The notes below the pieces were generated by a model that searched no databases, was not told the origin of the DNA, and saw only the letters and a list, made by a program, of their open reading frames with translations. DNA of 64,000 nt from Isochrysis galbana. Its lineage: Eukaryota; Haptophyta; Isochrysidales; Isochrysidaceae. The stretch is from NCBI GenBank assembly GCA_018136815.1, contig CM030933.1, forward strand, positions 5,038,282-5,102,281, written 5' to 3'. Below, one piece after another: positions 20,262 through 28,531 of the stretch (its first letter is position 1; each line of letters begins with the position of its first letter). The position numbers were made by a program, and so were the translations under genes.

Positions 20262-20482
20262 GGCGACAGAGGGGAGAGGAGGGCTCTGAAGGGAGAGGAG
20301 GGCTGGGGTCTGAAGGGAGAGGAGGGCTCTGAAGGGAGAGGAGGCAGGGGGGCGGGGGGCAGGGGGGCGGGGGCAGGGGGGCGGCAGGGGGCGGGGCGGA
20401 CTGCAGGGAACTGCTCCACTGCAGGGAACTGCTCCACCGCAGGGAACTGCCCAGGGAACTCCTCAGGGAACTGCTACACCAA
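20262..20482 (+). repeat. Two adjacent 20-bp tandem repeat arrays
   Basis: GGGAGAGGAGGGCTCTGAAG repeats about four times at 20270-20345. CAGGGAACTGCTCCACTG-type units repeat about five times at 20400-20475, separated by GGCAGGGGGGCGG sequence. Confidence 0.8.
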
Positions 20483-20511
20483 AAAAAATATTTACATGAA
20501 TAACAACAAAC

Positions 20512-20787
20512 ATGTCAAACACCAACAGCTTTGGAATAGATTACTCAACAAAACTAAATCCGGATACGATCCAAAGCCTCCTTGAAAGCCGTCACGCCGA
20601 CAACCACGCGTGGAAGCTCGAAATTGATCGAGCTCTTTCTCTAGACGAAGAGTATGAGCTGTACACAAACTTCGTTGATAAAAAACTTCCAAATGACAAA
20701 TATGGCCGGTTCATAAGGGCATACATATCATTCAAACGTTATGTCAATTACGATGAGCTCAAGCAAATTGCACAAAATGCGGGGTAA
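20512..20787 (+). CDS. Small AT-rich ORF, virus-like island (ORF A)
   Basis: The 91-residue frame begins MSNTNSFGIDYSTKLNPD and ends KQIAQNAG. It is rich in Asn, Asp, Tyr, Lys and Ile with A/T-ending codons, unlike the GC-rich host genes. The upstream region (AAAAAAAATATTTACATGAAT) is also AT-rich. Predicted structure is helical, with no signal peptide, membrane span or recognised domain. A second ORF begins only 9 bases after its stop codon, a compact spacing typical of viruses or virophage/polinton-like elements rather than of the host. Family not recognised; viral origin is inference from composition and spacing. Confidence 0.55.
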   Translation: MSNTNSFGIDYSTKLNPDTIQSLLESRHADNHAWKLEIDRALSLDEEYELYTNFVDKKLPNDKYGRFIRAYISFKRYVNYDELKQIAQNAG

Positions 20788-20796
20788 GTACACTAA

Positions 20797-20943
20797 ATGG
20801 AAAACATTGATAATCCAAATGCTTTGAATTCGATTCTGTTAGATGATAATATCAATAAAGATGTAAGGACATTGGTGGATAGGGTGTTGTCAGTCTCGCG
20901 TAAGAATCAACAAAAGATGCGAGACGATTGCAGGTCACGTTGA
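20797..20943 (+). CDS. Small AT-rich ORF, virus-like island (ORF B, truncated)
   Basis: The 48-residue frame starts MENIDNPNALNSILLDDNIN, continues with DVRTLVDRVLSVSRKNQQK, and has the same composition as the ORF before it. The final codons and stop (CRSR then TGA) run straight into the inverted repeat of a 116-bp insertion at 20945, so the natural C-terminus has probably been lost. No domain is recognised. Confidence 0.45.
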   Translation: MENIDNPNALNSILLDDNINKDVRTLVDRVLSVSRKNQQKMRDDCRSR

Positions 20944-20944
20944 C

Positions 20945-21060
20945 GACCAAAAGCGTTCAAGTCAGACCACGTGTGGGTTTCAACATGTGAAGTGTCAAGT
21001 AACCTCCAGGTGACAACAAATGGTGTTAGCAGGGATGGGGATAATTGAACGCTTTTGGTC
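20945..21060. mobile_element. 116-bp element with 16-bp perfect inverted ends
   Basis: GACCAAAAGCGTTCAA at 20945-20960 is the exact reverse complement of 21045-21060. No clear target duplication is seen. It directly follows the truncated ORF B. Confidence 0.6.
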
Positions 21061-21283
21061 TCGGTCGCGGCACGCCGCACGCTCTGTAGTCCATAGTCCA
21101 TAGGTCAAACAATAACAATAGTTTCTCTAGATAGATATAGATAGTGCTCTTTGAAAGTAGATAGCCTAATATCTAGATAGTCGTCTAACATGCCCACAGC
21201 CTTAAATAGGACCTGATATCATGCTAAGGGAGCCGAAACCGGATGACCTGATACCTAAACCTGATACCAAACGGCTAACGGAG
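21061..21283. other. AT-rich intergenic
   Basis: TAGATAGATATAGATAG-type repeats lie around 21130-21180. No gene is seen. Confidence 0.4.
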
Positions 21284-21470
21284 CCTAGATGGGTAGATGG
21301 GAAATACGGTGCAGGGGCATGCACAATACAGCCAAATGCATATGTATTTGGCCTATCTCAAAGACATTCGAGGCCTACAACCCAGGACCCAGGACGCGCT
21401 TCAAATACAGCCAAATACATATGTATTTGGCCTCCGGCCAAATACGGTGAATACGTATTTCCCATCTAGG
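21284..21470. mobile_element. 187-bp hAT-like MITE with internal palindromes
   Basis: The ends CCTAGATGGG / CCCATCTAGG (followed inward by AAATACG on both sides) are flanked by an exact 8-bp target duplication TAACGGAG at 21276-21283 and 21471-21478. Inside are two copies of a 22-bp palindrome centred on CATATG (21331-21352 near-perfect, 21410-21431 perfect). Confidence 0.9.
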
Positions 21471-21499
21471 TAACGGAGCATCTTTGTCTCTCACGGCGG

Positions 21500-22272
21500 T
21501 CAAATCTGAACGACGCCCCCCCCCTCCTGTATCGCTCTCTCCCCCCTCCCCCCCCCCCCCCCCTTTCCCCCTTAGCTCGATTCTCTGCGACTTCAGTGGA
21601 AGGGGAAAGGCGAGAGAGCGGCCGCTCGCCTCTTCTTCTTCCCCTTTCTTCCCCTGTTCTGTTCCACTTTTCTTTCTATCCCTCCCCCACCTCCCCCTCT
21701 CTCCCGCCCTTCCCCCCCCCTCTCCCCCTTCTCCCCCTCTCTCTCTCTCCCCTCTCCTCCCCCCTTCTTCCCCCTCTTTCCCCCTCCCCTTCCCCGCCTC
21801 TCCCCTCCCCCTCCCCTCCTCTCCTCCTCTCCTCCTCTCCCCCCCTCTCTCTCCCCCCTCCCCCCCTCCCCGGTCCCCCCCCCCCCCCCCCCCCCCGCCC
21901 TTCCCCTTCTCTCTCTCCCCCCCCTCTCGCCCTTCTCCCCTCCCCCCCCTCCCCCCCCCTTTTCTAACCTCCCCTCCCCCTCCCCTTTCTCTCCCTCCCC
22001 CCCTCTCCCCCCCTTCTCCCCCCCCCCTCCCCCTTCTCTCTCTCTCTCCCCCCCACGCCCTCCGCGCGCGCGCGCTCTCCCTCTCCGCGCTCTCCCTCTT
22101 CTCTCTCCTCCCTCCCTTCCTCTCTCCCTCCTCTCTCCTCCTCTCCTTCCAGCCTTCTCTCGCTCTCCCTCCCTCCCTCCCCCCCCTCCCCTCCCCCCCC
22201 CTCCCTCCCTCTCGCTCTCGCTCTCTCTCTCTCTTCCACCCCCCCCCCCCCCCTTCGGACGCCCGCTGCCCG
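21500..22272 (+). promoter_or_regulatory. CT-rich leader of importin alpha gene
   Basis: About 770 bases of C- and CT-rich sense-strand sequence with several C-runs end at the importin start codon. Long frames on both strands here are artefacts. Confidence 0.5.
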
Positions 22273-22274
22273 CC

Positions 22275-23885
22275 ATGCCGGTGGCAGACCGGAAGATGGA
22301 GCACCCGCGCTACCGCAACGCGCTCGACAAGGACGACGCGCGCCGCGGCCGCGAGGAGACCACCATCTCTCTGCGCAAGGACAAGCGCCACGAGCAGCTT
22401 CAGAAGAAGAGATTCGGCCAGGGCCCTTCCCAGGAGCCTGCAGGTCTGCCCAGCGCTGGCGCCTTTGGCTCGGAGCAGGGGGGGCAGAGCCACTCCATCG
22501 GCTCGCAGGCCTGGGCGGAGTCCGAGCCACACAAGCTCGTGGAGGGCGTACACTCAGACGACCCGAACATGCAGCTGCCTGCAGTCACGCAGTTCCGCAA
22601 GCTGCTCTCGATCGAGCGCTCGCCGCCAATCGAGGAGGTGATCGCGGCGGGCGTCGTGCCCAGGTTCGTCCAGTTCCTCCAGTGCGGCGACAACCCGATG
22701 CTCCAGTTCGAGTCCGCCTGGGCCCTCACCAATATCGCATCTGGCACCTCCGAGCACACCCGCGTCGTGATCGCCAACGGCGCCGTGCCCATCTTCGTGC
22801 AGCTCCTGATGTCGCCCAACGACGACGTGCGCGAGCAGGCTGTCTGGGCGCTGGGCAACATTGCGGGCGACTCGCCCGAGTGCCGCGACCTCGTCCTGAC
22901 GCAGGGAGCCCTCGTCCCGCTCCTCGAGCAGCTTCAGCCCAACTCCAAGATGTCGATGCTGCGGAACGCCACGTGGACGCTCTCCAACCTGTGCCGCGGC
23001 AAGCCGCAGCCACAATGGCAGCATGTGGTGGGCGCGCTGCCGATCCTCGCGCAGCTCATCTTCTCGAACGACGACGAGGTGCTCGCTGACGCCTGCTGGG
23101 CCCTCTCCTACCTCTCGGACGGCCCCAACGACAAGATCCAAAAGGTGCTCGACACGGGCATCTGCGCGCGCATCGTCGAGCTGATGGGCCACCCCCCTGC
23201 CTCGGTGCAGACACCCGCGCTGCGCACGGCGGGCAACATCGTCACGGGTGACGACAACCAGACGCAGCAGGTCATCAACTGCGGCGCGCTCCCCCGTCTG
23301 CTTGCCCTTCTCAACTCACCGAAGAAGGGGATCCGCAAGGAGGCGTGCTGGACCATCTCCAACATCACTGCCGGCACGCGCGACCAGATCCAGGCCGTCA
23401 TCGACGCCAACATCGTGCCACCTCTCGTGCTCCTGCTCGCCACCGCCGAGTTCGACATAAAGAAGGAGGCAGCATGGTCCATCTCCAACGCCACCTCGGG
23501 CGGCTCCACCGAGCAGATCAAGTACCTCGTCACGCAGGGCTGCATCAAACCTCTCTGCGACTTGCTCGTGTGCAGCGATCCGCGCCTCGTCACCGTCGCC
23601 CTCGAGGGCATCGAGAATGTGCTCAAGGCGGGGGAGGCCGATGCGGCAATGGGAGCCAACCCTTACGCGTCGTACGTCGATGAAGCCGATGGCCTCGAAA
23701 AGCTCGAGAAGCTGCAGGAGCACAACAACGAGGACGTTTTCAAGAAGGCCGTCCACATCCTGGAGACCTACTTTGGGCTGCTCGAGGAGGAGGACGAACA
23801 CCTCGCGCCCACCACCACACAGCAGGGCTTTGTCTTCCAGGGAGGGCAGCAGCAGGCCGGCCCGCCAGGCGGCTACTCCTTCTGA
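22275..23885 (+). CDS. Importin subunit alpha (karyopherin alpha)
   Basis: The single exon encodes 536 residues, the normal length for importin alpha. The importin-beta-binding domain is at about residues 12-50 (RRGREETTISLRKDKRHEQL). Armadillo repeats span about 95-500, with the recurrent W...N signature of the nuclear-localisation-signal groove: AWALTNIASGTSEHT, AVWALGNIAGDSPE, TWTLSNLCRGKP, CWALSYLSDG, CWTISNITAGT and AWSISNATSGG. The tail (YFGLLEEEDEHLAP...GFVFQGG) matches plant/protist forms. It is an adaptor in the cytosol and nucleus that carries cargo with classical localisation signals to importin beta. Start context CGCCATGC directly follows the CT-rich leader. No sign of damage. 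Confidence 0.97.
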   Translation: MPVADRKMEHPRYRNALDKDDARRGREETTISLRKDKRHEQLQKKRFGQGPSQEPAGLPSAGAFGSEQGGQSHSIGSQAWAESEPHKLVEGVHSDDPNMQLPAVTQFRKLLSIERSPPIEEVIAAGVVPRFVQFLQCGDNPMLQFESAWALTNIASGTSEHTRVVIANGAVPIFVQLLMSPNDDVREQAVWALGNIAGDSPECRDLVLTQGALVPLLEQLQPNSKMSMLRNATWTLSNLCRGKPQPQWQHVVGALPILAQLIFSNDDEVLADACWALSYLSDGPNDKIQKVLDTGICARIVELMGHPPASVQTPALRTAGNIVTGDDNQTQQVINCGALPRLLALLNSPKKGIRKEACWTISNITAGTRDQIQAVIDANIVPPLVLLLATAEFDIKKEAAWSISNATSGGSTEQIKYLVTQGCIKPLCDLLVCSDPRLVTVALEGIENVLKAGEADAAMGANPYASYVDEADGLEKLEKLQEHNNEDVFKKAVHILETYFGLLEEEDEHLAPTTTQQGFVFQGGQQQAGPPGGYSF

Positions 23886-24929
23886 GAGTGCGCCTCATTG
23901 GCGGGAGCCCTCGTCATCCCCACCCCTAGAGTCGTGCCACACCTCCCCCGCTCTGCACGCCCCCTCCCGCACGCCCAGACCCACCCCTTGCACGCCCCGT
24001 CCCACTGTCCCACCACGCCCCACCCGCTCCACCGGCGTCCCGCACGGCGCGCCTCGCGCTCGCACCCGCCGCGTGCAGCGCCAAGGCACGCATCCCTTCC
24101 TCTGGCCTGTCGCCCCCCCCCCCCCCCCCCCCCCCCGCCTTCCCTCCTCCCCTACCCCAACCGAGCCCCGCCGCGTGCCTCGCCGGCGACACCCCGCACC
24201 ACGACCTCCCACACGCCCGAGCCCACGACTTTCACCATCTGCCGCGTACACCGAACTGAGCTGGCCGCCCATCGGCCGGCCCGTGCGCGTACGCCGCACG
24301 TGGGCTCCTCTGCTATGCCGAGTCCTCCGCTCGCCCACACCCCATTCCCTATGCCACAGAAGCGGACACCCCCAAGGGACCATTCGCCAGAACGCGCTTC
24401 TCATTGTCGGCCGCATTGTGCGAGTTGTGCTCGCATCACGCCTTTCCTTCCACACACATTCACACGACTCACTCACACAAATACCCACACACCATAGTCA
24501 CCCTACTTTTCACTTTGACCTAGAGTGTCCCGCGTTTGATTCCGGTCCTGGTCCTCTGTCCTGTGCTGAAGCACGTGCACAATCCGAGACTTGAGATACC
24601 ATGCGCGGTGTGCTGACGATATGCGATGTGTGATGCGCACCGCCTCTCACCGCCTCACACTGTTTTTAAGTATGCGTCAAGCATACTCCATATTTGCGTG
24701 GATGGTAACGACACATGTCCCTGCGCCGAGCAGGTAACCCGTGCAAAGGTAGAAAAGCTCACGTATGTGTAGGGCGGTCAAACAGGGATCTACACTACGT
24801 ATAGCTGGTTTAACTACTGACGTACAGATGAGCATGTGGATGTGGGCGGGCTGCGTTTTTGACCGTATCCCCAAGCCCTTAAGTAAAATTCCCGTGGGGC
24901 TCACCTGCCGCCACGAAAAAATCCCGAGG
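23886..24929. other. 3' flank of importin gene
   Basis: C-run at 24115-24136; ACCCC- and CACAC-rich sequence; GATATGCGATGTGTGATGCGC at about 24615. A motif GGGCGGTCAAACAG (24773-24786) also occurs inverted near 43165. No gene is recognised. Confidence 0.45.
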
Positions 24930-25440
24930 AAAATGGTGGGTTGACGAATTGTGATGGCCTATAGGGCCTGAGGGCAATGAGGAAGGGCAAAGCGCAAAGC
25001 CGGCGGCAGGCGCGGCGAGGGAGACGACTTCGGAGGTGCTGACGGGCTGAAGCCCGTCAGCAGAGGAAGGCGGGCAGGCGGGCTTGAGCGAGGGCGAGGA
25101 CGGCGGCGAAAGCGACATCGAACGAGCGGCGAGAGGCGAGGGCGAGTGTGAGGAGGGCTGTGATGGCAGGGGCTGGCAAGGCCAAGGCGAGGCGAGTTTG
25201 TAGGGTCTGAGTGTTACGAGAGCGAGAGCGACGAGAGCGAGAGCGACGACGGATGACGACTGACGACAGGACGACGGACAAAGACACCCAGGAAAACACC
25301 CCGACTCTTGCCCCACGACTTTCTCACATAACTCGACTGAAATCAAACCCAAACACTCCGATCAGACAACAACGGACGACGATCAAAGGGCGATCTGTCG
25401 GCGATCTTGTCTGGAACGGGAATCGCACCATAATGGAAAC
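24930..25440 (-). repeat. Interspersed repeat R2, inverted full copy
   Basis: Reverse complement of 10883-11400, from GAATTGTGATGGCC through the CTGACGGGCT-GA-AGCCCGTCAG hairpin (about 25039-25060) to TCTGGAACGGGAATCGCACC. Similarity is high across the whole length. Confidence 0.8.
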
Positions 25441-26129
25441 GAGGGGCAATCCTGCCGCACAGGATTCCAAGAGACCTACCAAATAAGACGAAAGGAGTGC
25501 GATGTGTCTAAGGGGGAAATACGAAGAGGTCGCAAATTAAACCTGATTGCCCCCAGAAGCAGATAAAGAAACGCGGGGGAGATAGCAAATTAAACCTATT
25601 TGCGAGGCGCCTGGGAGGAAGAAAGGTGGGGAAACTTCCCTTCTCTTTCGAGAGAAAGAGAGAGGGCGCTCCACAACCCCCGATCCCATGCATCCAAGCG
25701 AAGCTTTTGACCGAGAACGAGAGAAAGCAGAGACTTATAACGATAAATACCGAATGACGAAGAGAAGCCTAACTAACGAGTGTCGATTCGCGAATGCGAC
25801 ACCCCCCTGCTAGGATCGAGCGTGCCGCGAGGGAAAGGAGAGAACCTAACGGATAGCGGAGAGCTCCAAACAAGCCGCGGGAAAGGCGGAAGAGCAATAC
25901 CTAACGAGACCGCATGACGAAGAACGAATGAGAATGAAACAATAAATTCGAATGGAAAGCCACGCGCCAAACGCGTCGAAACCAGACGGAAGACATGACG
26001 AGTGACGTGAAGAGTGACGACCGAGAAGATACGAATCATCGAGAATCGATAAGAACGCGGAACGACGAGGATCGAGAATCGAGAACGAGAAACGAAGGAC
26101 GATAAGAACGCGGAACGATGAGAATCGAG
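25441..26129. other. Intergenic with degenerate tandem repeats
   Basis: GCAAATTAAACCT(G)ATT occurs twice (25530, 25588). Degenerate tandem GAATCGA(T/G)AA and AACGCGGAACGA units lie at 26030-26130. No gene is recognised. Confidence 0.45.
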
Positions 26130-26375
26130 ATCCGAGGTCTTGGACGAGATCCGCGTCCCCGTCGAAGTGCGGAACGGTTTCGACTTCGGACGGGAACAGA
26201 TCGCACGTCGCCACATCAGCGCCAGCGAGAAGAAACATCGACGAGACCACTCCACTCGTCTCGCCGATAACCAAGACGCGAGGACACGAGACGCCATCGG
26301 TCTGTGCGGCCTCGACGTCATGCCTAATGTCGCCGAGCGTGGTACAGATTTCGTCGAAGTGGATAGGTAGCACCT
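26130..26375 (-). pseudogene. Rossmann-like (possible SAM-methyltransferase-like) coding fragment
   Basis: The minus frame reads FDEICTTLGDIRHDVEAA, then RVLVIGETSGVVSSMFLLAG, then ADVATCDLFPSE and PHFDGDADLVQDLG. A hydrophobic strand (VLVIG), a small-residue turn (ETSG) and an acidic residue ending the next strand (ATCD) are the layout of a nucleotide-binding Rossmann fold. Proteins with AGADVASCDL-type segments occur in algae and their giant viruses, but I cannot name the family. Coding character ends at about 26130 in degenerate tandem repeats, and at the other end it meets a GTAGGAC-rich repeat, so the gene is broken at both ends. Confidence 0.4.
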
Positions 26376-26379
26376 GAGC

Positions 26380-27050
26380 GGCTAAAAAGTTCCGTCCTAC
26401 ATTATACATTATAGGACCGCGTCCTACGATTTCGGTGTATTTGTAGGACCCTGAGCTTGAAAGCCACACAGCTTTCGAGAGTGAAGGATTGAGACTTCCC
26501 ACCAACTGAAAGATGAAAGATAAAGATAGTCCCAACTCAGTCTTGAGATCCTTAGCTCCCACTATGGCCAAGGCTGTAGACTTCGTCTTGACCGAGCTTT
26601 CGGCTCCAGCGTGAAGTGAGTACTTCGGCCATCGGAGGCCACCGGGTGCGTCAAGAGTTTTGTTTTTGCCCCGCAAGAGGCAAAAGCAGCCAAAACTCTC
26701 ATTGGGCTTCAAAACCAAGCTTGGTCTCCACTGAAGGTCGAAAAGAACCCATGCCAAAGAGCATTCCATCTCGTGGGAGCAAGTTCTAGGGAGCTCATCA
26801 TGAGCCTCAAATCGTGTCCTCAGGTGTTTGCGGCAATTCGTAGGACAAAACCGTTTTTTGCCGGGAAGGCTTTCGCGAGTGGCAAATAACTCATTATGCT
26901 TTGAGAATGGTGTCTTGAGCCTCTAGGAGGACTCAATGAGGGCAATGAGATGAACACAGAAACCAAATCCTAGCTCCCCATTCCTAGATTGAACCGTGTC
27001 TTCATAGTTCACAACGTCGTCCTACATTGTAGGACTCGTCCTATAAAGCT
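26380..27050. repeat. Repeat region with GTAGGAC/GTCCTAC motifs and a stem-loop
   Basis: CGGCTAAAAAGTTCCGTCC followed by TATAGGACCGCGTCCTACGA at 26380-26432 occurs inverted at 42530-42568. Further GTCCTAC/GTAGGAC motifs lie near 26452, 26860 and 27020-27045. A stem-loop GAGTTTTG...CAAAACTC lies at 26655-26698. It looks like a decayed transposon with subterminal repeats; complete ends are not found. Confidence 0.4.
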
Positions 27051-27089
27051 GGGTACCTTTATCCGTGAGCCGGAGACTCAGGCGGTTGG

Positions 27090-27671
27090 CTAGGCCGACC
27101 GAAGAACGAGCTGTGCCGCCTCGGCGATATCTTTCGGCATTACGTGAGCGGCACCGTGGGCAGCGGCACGTTGGAAAGCGAGATCGATAACATACGAGAT
27201 GGCCTCTCCCTCCCTCAAGGGAGGACGAGTGCGCGCGAGATGAACGAGCAAATCTTCAGCGGCTGGAACCAAAGTCAGGCACACTGAAAACTGGCAAAGC
27301 GGAACGACAGCGGAAACGTATACGGGATTGCGTGTGACCGGGATCGACGGAGACGCGGCGGCCAATGTGCGAGCCGTCTGAAAAGCACGGGACGCGGCAG
27401 CCAGAAGAGATTCGGACGAGAATAGAGCAGGCTGAGAACGGAACAATCGACGGAATGCGCGTTGTACAACGGAGGGCACGTTGGCGAATCCCCCTCCGTC
27501 AGCGAACGATTCCTCAAACGAGCTAGTCGGTATCGGTTGCCAACCCAATCGGGTTGGCGCGACCATCGTAGGCGGCGCGAGCCAACGGCGAACAGCGAGG
27601 GTGTAGGCCACCGTCCATCCTGTAGGTCGACGTCTTCCCATTGCACGTGGGCGGGCTCGGCTCGTTGGCAC
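27090..27671 (-). CDS. Hypothetical protein with helical C-terminus
   Basis: The frame encodes 193 residues; the Met at 27671 is arbitrary, and the better Met (MGRRRPTGWTVAYTLAVRRW) is at 27641. Composition is GC-rich, as in host genes. The first half contains alanine/arginine-rich helices (SVVQRAFRRLFRSQPALF). The C-terminus reads EGEAISYVIDLAFQRAAAHG followed by AAHVMPKDIAEAAQLVL. That pattern, a long helix, a short strand and then 'PKDI-A--L', resembles the end of a histone fold, though this is a weak likeness. There is no signal peptide or membrane span. An upstream TATATATA box (27670-27677) supports transcription on the minus strand. Function unknown. Confidence 0.45.
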   Translation of the reverse strand: MPTSRARPRAMGRRRPTGWTVAYTLAVRRWLAPPTMVAPTRLGWQPIPTSSFEESFADGGGFANVPSVVQRAFRRLFRSQPALFSSESLLAAASRAFQTARTLAAASPSIPVTRNPVYVSAVVPLCQFSVCLTLVPAAEDLLVHLARTRPPLREGEAISYVIDLAFQRAAAHGAAHVMPKDIAEAAQLVLRSA

Positions 27672-27814
27672 ATATATATACGAGGGACGAGATATCTTGG
27701 GACCGGAGAATGTTTTGGACGAATCTTCCTGCCGTCGGCCGAGAAGAGGCGGACGGAGAGAGAGAGAGAGAGAGAGAGTCTCGCAGAGCGACTGCAGAAC
27801 GAGACGTCGAAGTC

Positions 27815-28043
27815 ATGCCGGTTTATTACCTTAAACGAGCCAACAATTATAGTAACAGCAAAAACAAAATTCGAATCGCAAATTTCGAAACCAAAATCTG
27901 CAAACCTGGACTTGAGACCATGGGGAATCCGAATCCGTGTGTCTTGTGCGTCAGCGGCAACACGGGGAACTGTTCAATTGTAATTGTGAGCGCGCACCTT
28001 ACACGAATATTCATGCCTACAGCCTTCAGATGGGCAGGAATAC
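27815..28043 (+). repeat. Diverged interspersed repeat R5, copy b
   Basis: Related to 16325-16560 (TTACCTTAAACGAGC, AATTTCGAAACC, GGGAATCCGAATCCGTG, ATATTCATGCC). It lies directly upstream of a hAT transposase fragment, so R5 may be part of a degraded hAT element. Confidence 0.45.
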
Positions 28044-28137
28044 CACAGGCTATGTTTCCTTCCTTGCGTGCAAGCTCGCTTTGGCTGATCAGGTGGAGGC
28101 ATCTCTCTTGTCGCGTTACAACCTCAATAAGCAATAA
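28044..28137 (+). pseudogene. hAT transposase C-terminal remnant
   Basis: The frame reads ALADQVEASLLSRYNLNKQ and a stop. The D-x-V-x-A-S-x-x-x-R-Y-N pattern matches the end of the better-preserved hAT dimerisation domain at 47870-48184 (SLSDQVQASVMLRYN). Only about 25 residues remain. Confidence 0.45.
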
Positions 28138-28531
28138 GCGGAATCAAGAGCGTGATGTGTGAATGAAGTGTGATGTGCCAAGTCCAATATCAATGTAATG
28201 AATACTAATTACATTAATACTAATCAATACTAATTCCCTAAAACACTACACATCATGGTCTTTGGGGTTAGGGGTTACGCGGACGAGTGATGAATGAAGG
28301 ACGCGTGCGGAGAGCAACAAAATGAGACGAGAAAAAAGAAAAAAGCGCACGTTCTTCTTGCGCTTGACAGCTTGCACATGCAATTGCTACTCGACTACAA
28401 GCACGCAATTGCTACCTTCATCACCTAGCGCACGCGGCCTTGCGCCAAGAAGTTGCACAACTATCGTTCTTCTGCTCGTAGTGCCCACTCGGGTGCATGG
28501 CTTCTCCGAAAGAAATGCGCGCGTGCGCCGC
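28138..28531. other. Intergenic, AT-rich
   Basis: AATACTAATTACATTAATACTAA repeats near 28200-28240. No gene is seen before the 3' end of the glycosyltransferase gene. Confidence 0.4.

Noticed and set aside
21375-22553. 392-residue Gly/Arg/Glu minus-strand frame and the 385-residue Pro/Ser plus-strand frame
   Set aside because: Both are readings of the CT-rich tract before importin alpha.
22554-23801. Several long antisense frames over the importin gene
   Set aside because: Shadows produced by GC-rich third positions.
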